A DNA stretch of 64,000 nt, taken from NCBI GenBank assembly GCA_014529385.2, contig CM043942.1, forward strand, positions 8,868,001 through 8,932,000, read 5' to 3'. The notes under the pieces are model-generated. The model did not search any database. It saw only the letters and a list, made by a program, of their open reading frames with translations, and was not told where the DNA came from. The stretch is from Adiantum capillus-veneris (taxonomy: Eukaryota; Streptophyta; Polypodiopsida; Polypodiales; Pteridaceae). A program made the position numbers and the translations under genes. Shown piece after piece: positions 9,309 through 19,727 of this stretch; the stretch's first letter is position 1, and each line of letters begins with the position of its first letter.

Positions 9309-10226
9309 TGCGATGGTCTTGCCATCAATGATGACCCTGCCATCTCGATATACTGCCTTCTTCCCTTCTTTGCGGGCTTGGTGGACTCTAGGCATGCACG
9401 CGCGACGGTGATCTTGTTGCATCTTTGTGAGGTCATCATCAAGATAAATCGGGGGGCCTTCTAGTCCTCTCAAGATGACCCTCTTTCGGAGGAAAGAAGT
9501 TCGAGACTCCTCGGAGGCGAATTGGAGGATGAGAGCTCTCTTCTTTGGATCTTTGCCGGCTCTCCAAACTTTGGAGAAAGGGATCTCTTCTTCCTTGTAT
9601 CCCACTTTCTTGCATAAAGCTTTCCCATCGCTCTCGGGTGTAGACCCTTCTTCTTCTTTGATGCCGGTCACTCGCACATTGAGACGGCGAGCTTGTCGCA
9701 TCTTCTCCTCCTCGATGGTTGTGTGTACTATGAGTACCTCATCTTTTTGGGCTTCCTCTCTTGCTACCTTCTTGATATTCTTTTTGACCACTTCGACCCA
9801 TCCTTCTTTGGTGGCCTCTAATTTGTCCTCGATGCTTGCGGTGAGGGCTTTGGTGATCTCCTCCTTGAGGGCTTCCTTAGCCTCCTCTTTAATCTCTCCT
9901 TCCTCGGGGGTGAGGGATGTGATGGAAGCATGAAGGAGATTGATTTGTGCCTTCATCTCTTCTTGCTCTTTCCTCCATCTCTCCCTCTCCTTCTCGTTCT
10001 CCCGTTCCCTTCTCTCCTTCTCCTCTTTGAGGTTTTGGATTTCCGCTCTCATGTCCTCCTTCTCTTCGTTCCATAGCTTGATGAAGGTGGCTTTCTCCTC
10101 CCTCCATATCTCTCTCTCCATCCACCATTCTTTCATGTCCTTCTCCAATTGTGCAAGCCTCTTGTTCGTGAGCATGAAGGTTGTCTTCATTGTCGATGTC
10201 GGCGTCTTGATGGTGGGGGAAGACAT
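9306..10226 (-). CDS. LINE-B ORF1 protein, coiled coil plus RRM/CTD-type nucleic-acid chaperone
   Basis: 306 residues from ATG 10226-10224 to TAG 9308-9306. Residues about 20-110 form a strongly charged coiled coil (EEKERRERENEKERERW). Residues about 165-240 contain RRLNVRVTGI, VWRAGKDP and RALILQF, like the RRM-type core of L1/Tx1-type ORF1 proteins. The C-terminal part (PPIYLDDDLTKMQQDHRRAC...RDGRVIIDGKTIA) matches the pattern of the C-terminal domain of the Transposase_22-like family. No CCHC knuckle is present, unlike the L1 at 48250-49147. Role by family: trimeric RNA-binding chaperone that packages LINE RNA. Function inferred from pattern only. Confidence 0.85.
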   Translation of the reverse strand: MSSPTIKTPTSTMKTTFMLTNKRLAQLEKDMKEWWMEREIWREEKATFIKLWNEEKEDMRAEIQNLKEEKERRERENEKERERWRKEQEEMKAQINLLHASITSLTPEEGEIKEEAKEALKEEITKALTASIEDKLEATKEGWVEVVKKNIKKVAREEAQKDEVLIVHTTIEEEKMRQARRLNVRVTGIKEEEGSTPESDGKALCKKVGYKEEEIPFSKVWRAGKDPKKRALILQFASEESRTSFLRKRVILRGLEGPPIYLDDDLTKMQQDHRRACMPRVHQARKEGKKAVYRDGRVIIDGKTIA

Positions 10227-10338
10227 GGTTGTCTTCGAAGCTACCCTCTCTTCATATTGTGAAGAAGAGGGGAGAAGGGGAAGAGAGGGAGTACGTGTGT
10301 GTATGCGTATATGCGTGTATTATGTGTGTGGGTATGTA

Positions 10339-10421
<83 letters not shown>

Positions 10422-10726
10422 TCTGCGTGATGGGAGCGAGTAGGGGCTGCGTGAGGGGGAAGCTGGAGGGGGGCTGCGCGAGGGGAAGAGAGGGAGTACG
10501 TGTGCAGCAAGGCAGTTCAGCAGCAGCAGCAGGTATAACAGCGACAGCAACAGGCGGATACCGGGGGTGCTGTGCAGGTGGGGTGGGCGCGCTGAGCACT
10601 GGGGTGACACAGCAGCGCGCAGCACAGTAGTAATGTGCCTGGGGCAGCACAGCAGCAGGTACGCGCGCTGGTGCAGCAGGAGGAGGGCGCTGGTGCAGCA
10701 GGTCCGCGCGCTGGTGCAGCAGGTCC

Positions 10727-10728
<2 letters not shown>
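10227..10728 (-). promoter_or_regulatory. LINE-B 5' leader
   Basis: Outer half (10500-10728) is GC-rich with GCAGCA and GCGCGC words and aligns with the LINE-A leader (about 4950-5200). Inner part holds a (TG)n(AG)n microsatellite flanked by a 23-bp direct repeat (10277-10299 and 10482-10504). No clear TATA box. Promoter role is inferred from position. Confidence 0.5.
10342..10419. repeat. (TG)n(AG)n compound microsatellite inside LINE-B leader
   Basis: About 30 bp of GT repeat continuing into about 48 bp of AG repeat. Confidence 0.97.

Positions 10729-10793
<65 letters not shown>
10729..10793. repeat. (GA)n microsatellite between LINE-B and LINE-C
   Basis: Pure GA run followed by GGGAGGGA. 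On the minus strand it forms the tail after the LINE-C 3' UTR and abuts the 5' end of LINE-B. Confidence 0.97.
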
Positions 10794-10799
<6 letters not shown>

Positions 10800-10826
10800 A
10801 GAAATGAAATGAAATGTTATATTAAC

Positions 10827-10857
10827 GTCTTCAAAAGGCCAAAGTGACCTATGAGAC
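10827..10857 (-). other. LINE-C 3'-terminal stem-loop
   Basis: RNA arms GUCU/AGAC around an inner hairpin GGUCA-CUU-UGGCC. Same position and layout as LINE-B and LINE-D, with changed bases that keep pairing. Confidence 0.6.
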
Positions 10858-10928
10858 CAGAAAGTTACAATGTGGTGGATTTGATACAAAGTCAGAGTAA
10901 CAAGATGACAAAATGACAAAATAAAATA

Positions 10929-13900
10929 TTATGGAATCCTAGACTGCTGGGTGTGGACTAAGCAGCTAAAACAGCTAGCTGGGATAGGTAGATCATAGGA
11001 GATCCAGCATCGGTCTCGCTGGTGGATCTCATCAATCTCCTCCATGGTCAGTAGTTTGACCGGGCGTTGTGCATCTCGAGCCAAAGTGACCTGGATCCTC
11101 TGATGCAGCCTTTGTCGATGTTGTGTAGTCCTCCGCAATCGTGGGCGTCTGGATCTCCCCAGCTCAGTCGCTCGTTCTATCAGTATGCCTATGGTGTAAA
11201 GCGACGAGCTCTGCTGTGGTAGTAACTCCTCCGGGTGTCCAATGGCAGCTCTAAAGAAGTCTGTGATATGTCTCTGAGACTGGCTAATCTTTCCTCTCAT
11301 CAGGCTCTCTGTGTGTCCGCAGTTCGAGCAAAAACAAACCCAGGCATCTCTGATCCTCGTACCGCATGACTCTAGAGAATGGTCCAAAGCCCTCTTTGAA
11401 CAAGCAATGGAAGTGGCATCGTATCTCGTAGTAAACGGGGCAGTGGCATGTGTATTGCAACTCTGTCTCAGGCTCGATGTCACACAGGGGGCATGTCCTA
11501 GCCTCTGTTGGTACTCCGCTGTATCTCCCAGTCTCGATCCGCAGCTGGTGTGAAGATGTGCGTATCTGGCCAATAGCACATTGCACCCCATGAGACAGAT
11601 GAGTGTCCATGTATCTGGGCCTCGTCACAAAACCATCCTCCGTAAGCTGGAGGAGATGCTCTCTGTAGAAAGCCAACTTCGTGCCTAGCTCCTGTACTGG
11701 CTGTATCCATGTCCTCTTGGTGTCTAGCTGGGTCAAGTCCTGGCGAATGAGCCTGGTGATCTCGGACTGTGTAAGAGTCAGAGAGGGCGCATCCAGTGAG
11801 TACTGGAAAGGAGGCAATCTGTATATGCTGAACCCATGCGCGTGAAACCATGACGTCATCTCCCCATACCAGCATGTTGTATCTCCCTGCACGGCTAACC
11901 GTCGAGAGGACTCAAGTGCAAGGCGTGCATATCTGTCTCTGGGGAGTTCCCACATGCGGTGTATGAAGGAGACCGATCTTGTGAGCCCCTCAACCACCAC
12001 TGGGGAGGCAACTAGCTCTGCTCGTATGATAGCACGTGGTACTGAAGTCTTGGCCCTAATGAGCCGCGAGATCATAGAGACCAGAGGCTTCTCCATGTCC
12101 CCCCATCCATCACTTTTGCGTGTCCTCCAGTGATGGTCCAGTGAAGGTCCCCAAATCTCAGCTCCATAGAGCAATACAGAAGCCACCAAAGTGTCAAAGA
12201 GCCAGAGCTTCGTCCGAGGCTCCGGAAACTAGACCTGTGAACACATCCTTTCCAATTTACCCAATGCTGCATGGGCTCTGGTCAATCGAGTCTCTCCTGC
12301 CCTCCTCAGTGAAAATGCTGGCCCACTGAAAACCACTCCAAGGTAAGTGTAAGCATCTGTATACTCCACCTTCTCCTGTCTGTATGTGAAAGCGGGCGCT
12401 GACCTCCTGATCCACTATGGGGTGGTATTAAGTACCATGACCTTGGTTTTGCCAAGGTTGACGGACAAACCACTTTCTTGGGCAAACCTATGCAAAGCAT
12501 CCAGGTGACGTTGCATCCCCTCCGGAGAGTCAGAGATCAAAACAATATCATCAGCATATAACAATAGTGGAATCCATGTCCCTGCCAGCTGTGCACCTCT
12601 ATCACCATCTCTCTCAATGTAGTCAGAAACCTCATCTACATACATACCAAATAGAGTAGGAGAGAGCGGGCAGCCCTGCTTCACCCCAACAGTGGAGTAA
12701 ACCGGTGTGGATAGACCCTCTGGAGTGCGTACATGTCCCACTACTGACCTGTATAAAGCCATGACCCCCCAAATGAGCTCTGTGGGTACTGAGTACTCCC
12801 ATCTGCCGTAATCTGCGCATCAATCTCGCTCTGGGCACTGTGTCAAATGCTTTACGGAAATCCACAAAGCTGCAATAGATCCGTCTCCCACGCAATCTAC
12901 CCTTCTCAATGATGGCTCTGAGTGTCAAGATATGGTCAAGAGTAGAAAAACCCCTCCTGAAACCTGCCTGCCCGGTTGCGCGCATCCCCTCCCTCTCTGT
13001 CCATCTACTCAGCTGTTGCTCAAGAATAGATGCGTACAACCGTGCTAGTGTGTGTCCAATATGATGGTGCGATAGTTCCCAGGCTCCATAGGGTCTCCCG
13101 ACTTGAAGATACGTACAATAGTAGATAGGCTCTAGGTATCAGGCAAGCCCTCACACATCGCACAGTTAAACATAACTGCTAGAAGCTCTGCTAGTAAATC
13201 TCTGGCATGAATGAAATGCTCAGCCACTAAGCCATCATGATCATATGCTCTCCCAGTCTTCATCCTGTCAATGGCCTTCCTCACCACCTCAGCGGTGAAA
13301 AAAACACATGTGTGCGGGCATGGATCGGGGGGGTCGGGAAGGGGGGGCTGCTCAGGAACTGTGTACAAAGATGATGCATACTAGCCCCAAGCTTCTGTAG
13401 AAGTGATGGCAGGGGGGGGGGGAAGTGTTCATGAAAGAGCCTCCACACCTCACGTGAGTCTGACTCAAGAATAACTGCTATAGATCCTGCTCTAGGCGAG
13501 CTAGGAATGCCCTCTTCTTCCGCCGCACTAGGCGTCGGAAGTCAATCCGTGACTGCCTACGAGTGATGTTCCCCAACAGCACCTCCCTCTGAAGTCTAGT
13601 TCTAGTGTCCCGGCATTCCTCATCATACCAACTGTTCTGGGGCATGCTCCCTGAACGGCGTCTCTGCTCAGGCCGGGTATGTGGGTATGCCTCTGTTGCT
13701 GCATCATGTAGTGTCTGTGTCAGTATAGTCGTAAGCTCCTCCAGAGGTCCCCCTGGTTCCTCTGTGCACAGGCGTCTGTAGATCCCATCTATGTATACAG
13801 AGTCCGTCTCCCGCGTGAAGGTGTAGCGAGTAGGGGGTGCTGCCCGTAGCCTGTGTGCTACACTAAACTGGAAAGAAATGGTCAGTGATATAAGAGCATG

Positions 13901-14020
13901 ATCCACTGCCACATCAACAGGTCTGGGTCCAACCGTGATGTCCTAAATACTAGAGATGAGGCTTGGTTGTGCCAAGACATAGTCCACTATGCTGGCTCCA
14001 TGTCTGTGTGGGAAGCATGT
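10929..14020 (-). pseudogene. LINE-C ORF2, reverse transcriptase and C-terminal part
   Basis: Pieces from 5' to 3': endonuclease end and MPQNSWYDEECRD (13912-13478), RT N-terminus (13368-13132), QAGFRRGFSTLDHI and CSFVDFRKAFDT (13039-12632), GVKQGCPLSPTLF, YADDIVLISDS and VNLGKTKVM (12762-12415), thumb and connection (12189-11284) with a CCHC finger CPLCDIEPETELQYTCHC, then a tail in another frame to about 10929. At least five frame changes. The YADD box itself is retained. Confidence 0.87.
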
Positions 14021-14370
14021 TGTCACAAACGGGAGCCCATAACGATATGAAATTCATTCAGATAAATAGATTTTATCACTTACTACTGAAGCCAAAGGAT
14101 ATAGAGAGAAATAGATAGAGAGTGAGAAGATCGACACAGTACTGGGGACCAGAAGATGGGCTGGTCCCCCCCCCCCCCCCCCCCCCGTAATAGTATCTTT
14201 ACTACTGAGGAGAAGTCTATACAAGCACTTGAACCGAACGTATTACCACGTTTGTTCTAGAATAAGACTTGATGGTTCTTGGAAGCCTTAGCTTCCGATT
14301 CCTAGGGCAAGACCCTATTCCAAGGAACTTCCGTTCCTTATTCCAAATCCTTGAGAACCAAGGTTCTCGC
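14021..14370 (-). repeat. Partial LTR (3' end of the LTR only) of LARD-like element 1
   Basis: Matches 14737-15100 and 19728-20080 but more diverged (for example GGGAGCCCATAACGATATG against GGGAGCGCATAACAATATC). Includes a run of 23 C at 14166-14188. Stops abruptly at CAAGGTTCTCGC, where internal sequence begins. Confidence 0.87.
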
Positions 14371-14736
14371 GACTGGAAGTGTTCCTAGGTCTAGAGACCT
14401 TCTTCATATCCTTCCCGAAATGGCGGGATTTCATGGCTATAGTTCTGGATTAACGTTCATGGATATTTTCTGGATTCTGAAGGATCTCGAGCATTCCGCT
14501 CCTTGGGTTCTCTAGGTTCTTGAGCATCATGCTCTTGTCGCCTTCTCAGAGAATCCCAAGTCTTGTGTTGACTTCTTGCAGAGAGAATTTTTTTTTCCAA
14601 CTCTGCGAGCTTTTCCTTGCAGGACTTAGGGTTCCGCCTGCTTACTTCTCTCTTGGCTTGTCATGGCTTCTTCCCGTATCTTCCCAGAGTCGTCCTCCTT
14701 TACAGAGAAAGAGAGGAGACCATGCTCTGATACCAC
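14371..14736 (-). repeat. Internal fragment next to the primer site, duplicated copy of 19362-19727
   Basis: 366 bp that looks identical by eye to 19362-19727, 4991 bp away, and ends with the primer site. Its presence left of a full LTR shows a tandem duplication of LTR plus internal sequence. Confidence 0.88.
14724..14735 (-). other. Primer binding site (initiator Met tRNA), duplicated unit
   Basis: Minus strand reads TGGTATCAGAGC one base after the LTR end GTGACA. Confidence 0.9.
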
Positions 14737-16739
14737 TGTCACAAACGGGAGCGCATAACAATATCAAATACTTTCGGATAAATAGATTTTATCACTTATT
14801 ACTGAAGCCAAAGGATATACAGAGAAATAGATAGAGAGAGAGATAGAGAGTGAGAAGATCGACACAGTACTGGGGACCAGAAGATGGGTTGGTCCCCCCC
14901 CTAATAGTATCTTTATGACTGAGGAGAAATCTATACAAGCAATTGAACCGAACGTATTACCACGTTCGTTCTAGAATAAGACTTGATGGTTCCTAGAAGC
15001 CTTAGCTTCCGATTCCTAGGGCAAAACCCTATTCCAAGGAACTTCCGTTCCTTATTCCAAATCCTTGAGATCCAAGGTTCTCGCCTCTGGATCTCACCTT
15101 CCAGACTCAGGGCATGACATCCCTGCAACTCTTTTCTAACTCTGTTTCCATAGTCCTCTTCCTGCAGATTAACTCCGCTTTCCTGGAGACGAAGTCCTTC
15201 CCTTGGGAATTTCAACATCTGTATTACATCTCGAGAGTCTACCTCTCTTCGATCCGTGGATCTGCTTCCCAAACTTGGGTACGAAACCCTTGGGCTGATC
15301 TGGCTCTAGTTCCTCAGAGTGCTTTTCTCGTGCAGAGGCTCATGCCTTCCTCTGCTCCTACTCCCTCACGAAGAGGAAGTACACCTGCAATCAAATACTC
15401 AGAGATCATAACATGAAAATCGTTACCTTCAAAGTCTTGATGCTCGAAACGCAACTCGGTTCTCGAAAAACAATTCCCCGGAAGAGATCTCTACATAGAA
15501 AATCCTCTCTTCCAATCTTTCACACAGAAGAGGTGTGTTCTCGGGTTCCTTCTCGTAAATCAGCCCCGTCTACGACGTTTATGGGCTGAAAACAGAGAAA
15601 AACAGCAACTTCTCGCGATGGAAACACGCTCCGTAGGCACTTCTTCGCGAGGGAACTTGCGCACTCGGTCTTGGCGACATCTGGTACACTTGGGGCAGCC
15701 ATGGGCAGCACCGGCAACGTCTTCTTTACAGGTGAAATCTGCAGCAGCATCTCCTCCTTGCAAAGATTGGTCTTTCCCACCGAGTGAAGGCATGTTATGC
15801 TTTTATAGCTCCTAGCCACGGGCACGAATAGCTGCTCGCATAGAGGTCGCGGCCGTTTTTTTTTTAAATTAAAATTTTTAAAAAAAAAAATATATTTTAA
15901 TATTTTTTTTTCGCTATTCTGCCAAAAAAGAAAACGCTGGCTGATCTGTTGTCTTATTTATCAGATGGCTGTCCACTTATTAAGTGGCCAGTCGGCGTTA
16001 TTTTAAAAATAGTCTGAACCTGCCCAAAAACTCAATAAAACCTTATAAGTTAAAAACAATGCTTTCCCAGCACTTCCCAGGCGTCCCTCGATGCAATCAC
16101 ATGCACAGTTGCAATGCAGGCATAAACTTCCTTGCGGGAAAGCATCTGCTTTCCCGAAAAGCAATCCCCCTTTCTCAGAAAGCATCTGCTTTTCCTCAAA
16201 CTTTCCTTTGAACCCATCTTCATTCAAGTGCTTGCTTTTCCTTGTGCACAATTCCAACACAGTTCGGAATTTCCTCCCGACTATGGATATTCCCTTTTAG
16301 ATGTACCCGTCACCCACCTTGTGAGGCATCAGGAATACCCATCACCTAGTCCTTTCCTACCGAACTTACGGCACAATCTCCTTCACGATGGTCTATGTCA
16401 CCCATCCTATGACGCATCAGAGATGTCCGTTCCCGGATGGTCGGATACTTCTTCCCGGTGCTCCCTGTCACCCATCCGAAGTGACGCATCAGAAGTACCC
16501 GTTCCTGGTGGCCTTACAGATATTCCCTTTCACAGTGCTCCCGTCATTACTCTGAATGACGCACTAGGAATATTCTGTACTCGGATGTCTCTAGTGAGAA
16601 AAACCGTCGCACTTAAAATTCCAATAATTCATTTAGAATTATTTTTCCTTGGTGTTCCAAGCGAGAAAACCCTCTCACTTATAAATCCAATAATTCATTT
16701 AGAATTATTTTTCTGTCAGATAAAGCCAATTTGGCAACA
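14737..16739 (-). repeat. Full LTR of LARD-like element 1 (3' LTR)
   Basis: Plus strand TGTCACAAACGGG to TTTGGCAACA, 2003 bp. An A/T homopolymer-rich patch is at 15855-15915. The U3 side (about 16300-16739) holds degenerate repeats with GTCACCCATCC and TGACGCATCAG words. The purine tract just outside, on the minus strand, is GTGAGAGGGA. Confidence 0.92.
16300..16720 (-). promoter_or_regulatory. Repeated U3 block with TGACG motifs in the LARD-like LTR
   Basis: About four degenerate units of roughly 75 bp, each with GTCACC..C and TGACGCAT/C words, then two copies of an AT-rich unit containing ATCCAATAATTCATTTAGAA. TGACG is the core bound by plant TGA-type bZIP factors. The block is upstream of the expected transcription start. 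Repeated in every complete LTR of both LARD-like elements. Confidence 0.45.
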
Positions 16740-19727
16740 TCCCTCTCACTTATAAACAGTTGTCCTCAACTGTAGAGGTCCAACTGAATTGCCAAGGAGA
16801 AATCAGAAAAATTCAAAATCTTGCTCAATGGTGAGTTGAGCTGGTCCTTTCTCAAAAGAGAAGTTAAAAATTAAATTAAAAAATTTTTCAATAATTCAAT
16901 ACTTACCTTACCGGTTCATGTGCTTCCTCTAGTACCTCGAGGATGTCCTTCACCTTTCATTAAAGTTACGAGCCATGTAAGAACTCGTCATTCGCCTCTT
17001 TTCGACAGATTGGAAGTTTCCTCATCCGAGAATCTGTTAACTCGATTCCACCTTCTCAATTTCGAGAAGAATACTCTTCCTCGAAATCAATCTAGGTCTA
17101 TGTCCTTGCGCATAACCTTGCGCTATTAGTCCTGAGGATATTAAACCTCTTGTGTCCTCCTGCATAGGGCATGTCGAGAGCATTAAGCTCATGTGAATCT
17201 TCCTGTGGCAGACAAAGTGTGCGACCTTACCAAAGTAAGTTCTTATTCCGGGCCTTTGCTTTGGGTAGGCCAATTGTTCTGATCCAAAGTTTCGTTATCC
17301 GAGACTCTGTTAACTTGATTCCGTCTTCTCAAATTCGAGAAGAATAATCTTCCTAGAAATCAATCTAGGTATCTGTCCTTGCGCATAATTCTGCGCTGCT
17401 AGCCTAGAGGGTATTAAACCTCTTGTCTCCTCCCACATAGGGAATGCCCAAGTCATAGAGCATTAAGCTCGATGTCTTTCTTTCACAAACAGAGTTTGCG
17501 ATAACATTAAAGAAGGTTCATGTTTCGGGCTGTCGCTCAACGTAGGCGGACGGTTCCAATCGGAAGATTCCTTGTGCACGGCGGCGCTTCCTTCCAATCT
17601 TTTCCTCTTGCAAGTTATTACCACCAGCAGTGTTTTCCAGACGCCCATTAGAGTCTCTTCCTTACAATATCATAAAAAATGATTCACCTTGCGAGCATCA
17701 ATGACGCCTTGCAAAATCTCATGCAGATAGGATTCTAGCCATAGCATTTTCTGAACGTACGTTCAAACTCGTTCACAATAGAGCGAACCCTCTTTGATTC
17801 TCAGGGATGTTCTCCCATATGTAATTCTTACCATTTTGAAACGGTTGGTGAACTATATTCTTACGAACATAATAGTGGGAATTTATTTCAACAGCGTGTA
17901 AATGCTGCTTGACCTGCTCATGGAGAAACATATACCGCAACCAAAAGTTGTTACTGTAATGGTAAAGGCACATAGCGTACTCAATGATCAACGACCATCA
18001 GAAAACCTCTTCTCCGTAGAGAAACTCAAATTCCTTCTACCAAACACATCTCAAATAGAGATTCTCGTGTCGGAATATCCTTGCGCGCAAAAAGGAGCTC
18101 AAGAGAGTATAACAAACTCAATATCCATGTACTCAAAAGTGTACATAATACTTAAGCTGTGTTAAAAGTTTTGGTGAACCTTGGAAATTGCCTTCCCTTC
18201 GTAAGATCCTTAGAGCGAAGACGCTCACTTGACGATCCCTTGGCTCGATCTTAGAGCAAAACCCGCTCATCAAATAATCTAGGATTTCAATCCTTGGATT
18301 CCTCGAGCACAAGCCGTAGTCGTTGCTTGTTTCTTCCCTCGTAATGAGAGTGTTCATTCACTTGTGCGGAAAGCACTACCATATCTTCCCTTACCGGGTA
18401 GGGGGTGTGGGCTTAAAGAGTATTCAAGCTTAATGAAAGCTTTTCTTTGCTGAAAACTCAGAATGGTTCATTCATAATTTCCTACCCACAATAGCAAGTA
18501 ATTTGTTGGAGAACTACCGGATACCATATGAATCATGGACCTTCCGGATGGTTAAGCAAAGCAGTTCATCGTATAAAACAATGTTTTGACTCAACCTTAC
18601 TCTCATAAACACTCGAGAGTGATTGTCTTGGTTAGGCACGTGCATATCTCGTGCATAAAAGCAATACACTGTTGACGAGTTTCTCAAAGATTTAACTTTG
18701 ATCAAAGACCTGTCCTCTCACTTAGAGTTTGAGGGTCTTCTATTCAAGCATTCAGGAGTTAGATTGAATTCCCTTACTCCAAACTTTCTCCGGATAGCAA
18801 TGTATTCTTCGAGGAGAGGTAACAAAAAATTCGTTGTTTTTGTGTTCAATGGTTCCCGTCCCACTGTGGGGATTAGATTCTATGTACACTGAGGTGTACA
18901 CTTCAGGTTGTACTTCTGACTCCACCATCCGCTACAAAGTATCTTGCAGATGCGTCTACAAAATTCGGGCAAAAGTCCTTCGTTGAATTTCTTCATCTTT
19001 CCTTCCTCAGAGAGGGTCAAGAGTGGAGCTACCTTGGCGAGAGTGAACCACTACTTGCTTGGACTCGCTCGTATTTCTATTGGGCAAACCGATCCCAATC
19101 TTCTTGGATGCCTTCCTCAAAGTGTAGAGGAAAAACATTTGTCGGAAAATTCAGCCTTGAATTGAATCCAAGTCTTGTTGTAAGTTCCTTGCAGAGCTTT
19201 GGTATACCACCAAGTACTTGCAATCCCTTGAGGTGTTTGGTCACATGCCTCATCTTCGACGCTTTTTTCAAAAATTGCCGTTTACAAAGGCAACTTCAAA
19301 CTTGTCGAATCAAAGCGGTAGCTTTTGGGGCATCTTCCCTTCCGTCAAAAGTATCAAACTTGACTGGAAGTGTTCCTAGGTCTAGAGACCTTCTTCATAT
19401 CCTTCCCGAAATGGCGGGATTTCATGGCTATAGTTCTGGATTAACGTTCATGGATATTTTCTGGATTCTGAAGGATCTCGAGCATTCCGCTCCTTGGGTT
19501 CTCTAGGTTCTTGAGCATCATGCTCTTGTCGCCTTCTCAGAGAATCCCAAGTCTTGTGTTGACTTCTTGCAGAGAGAATTTTTTTTTCCAACTCTGCGAG
19601 CTTTTCCTTGCAGGACTTAGGGTTCCGCCTGCTTACTTCTCTCTTGGCTTGTCATGGCTTCTTCCCGTATCTTCCCAGAGTCGTCCTCCTTTACAGAGAA
19701 AGAGAGGAGACCATGCTCTGATACCAC
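16740..19727 (-). pseudogene. Internal region of LARD-like element 1 with decayed gag
   Basis: 2988 bp without protease, RT or integrase motifs. On the minus strand, about 19271-19077, lies a broken copy of the gag-like block seen cleanly at 45272-45130 (HLKGIASTWW..W..FKAEF). Further short open frames (17773-17991, 17463-17648) are shared with the second element but carry no recognised domain. Depends on another element for enzymes. Confidence 0.65.
19715..19726 (-). other. Primer binding site (initiator Met tRNA) of LARD-like element 1
   Basis: TGGTATCAGAGC on the minus strand, one base inside the 5' LTR. Sets element orientation. Confidence 0.92.

Larger units (their letters stand above)
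5358..10728 (-). mobile_element. LINE-B, full-length and apparently intact non-LTR retrotransposon
   Basis: Complete element: 5' leader 10227-10728, ORF1 10226-9306, ORF2 9305-5586, 3' UTR 5585-5358 with a terminal stem-loop, then a (TTTC)(TC)n tail. Both reading frames are open throughout and catalytic residues of endonuclease and reverse transcriptase are present. There is no poly(A) tail. Flanked on both sides by (TC)n tracts and by related LINEs in the same orientation. Because no disabling change was found, it may be recently active. Confidence 0.93.

Noticed and set aside
14520-14834. 104-residue open frame found identically at 14520 and 19511
   Set aside because: Identity comes from the tandem duplication of LTR plus internal sequence; no domain and antisense to the element.
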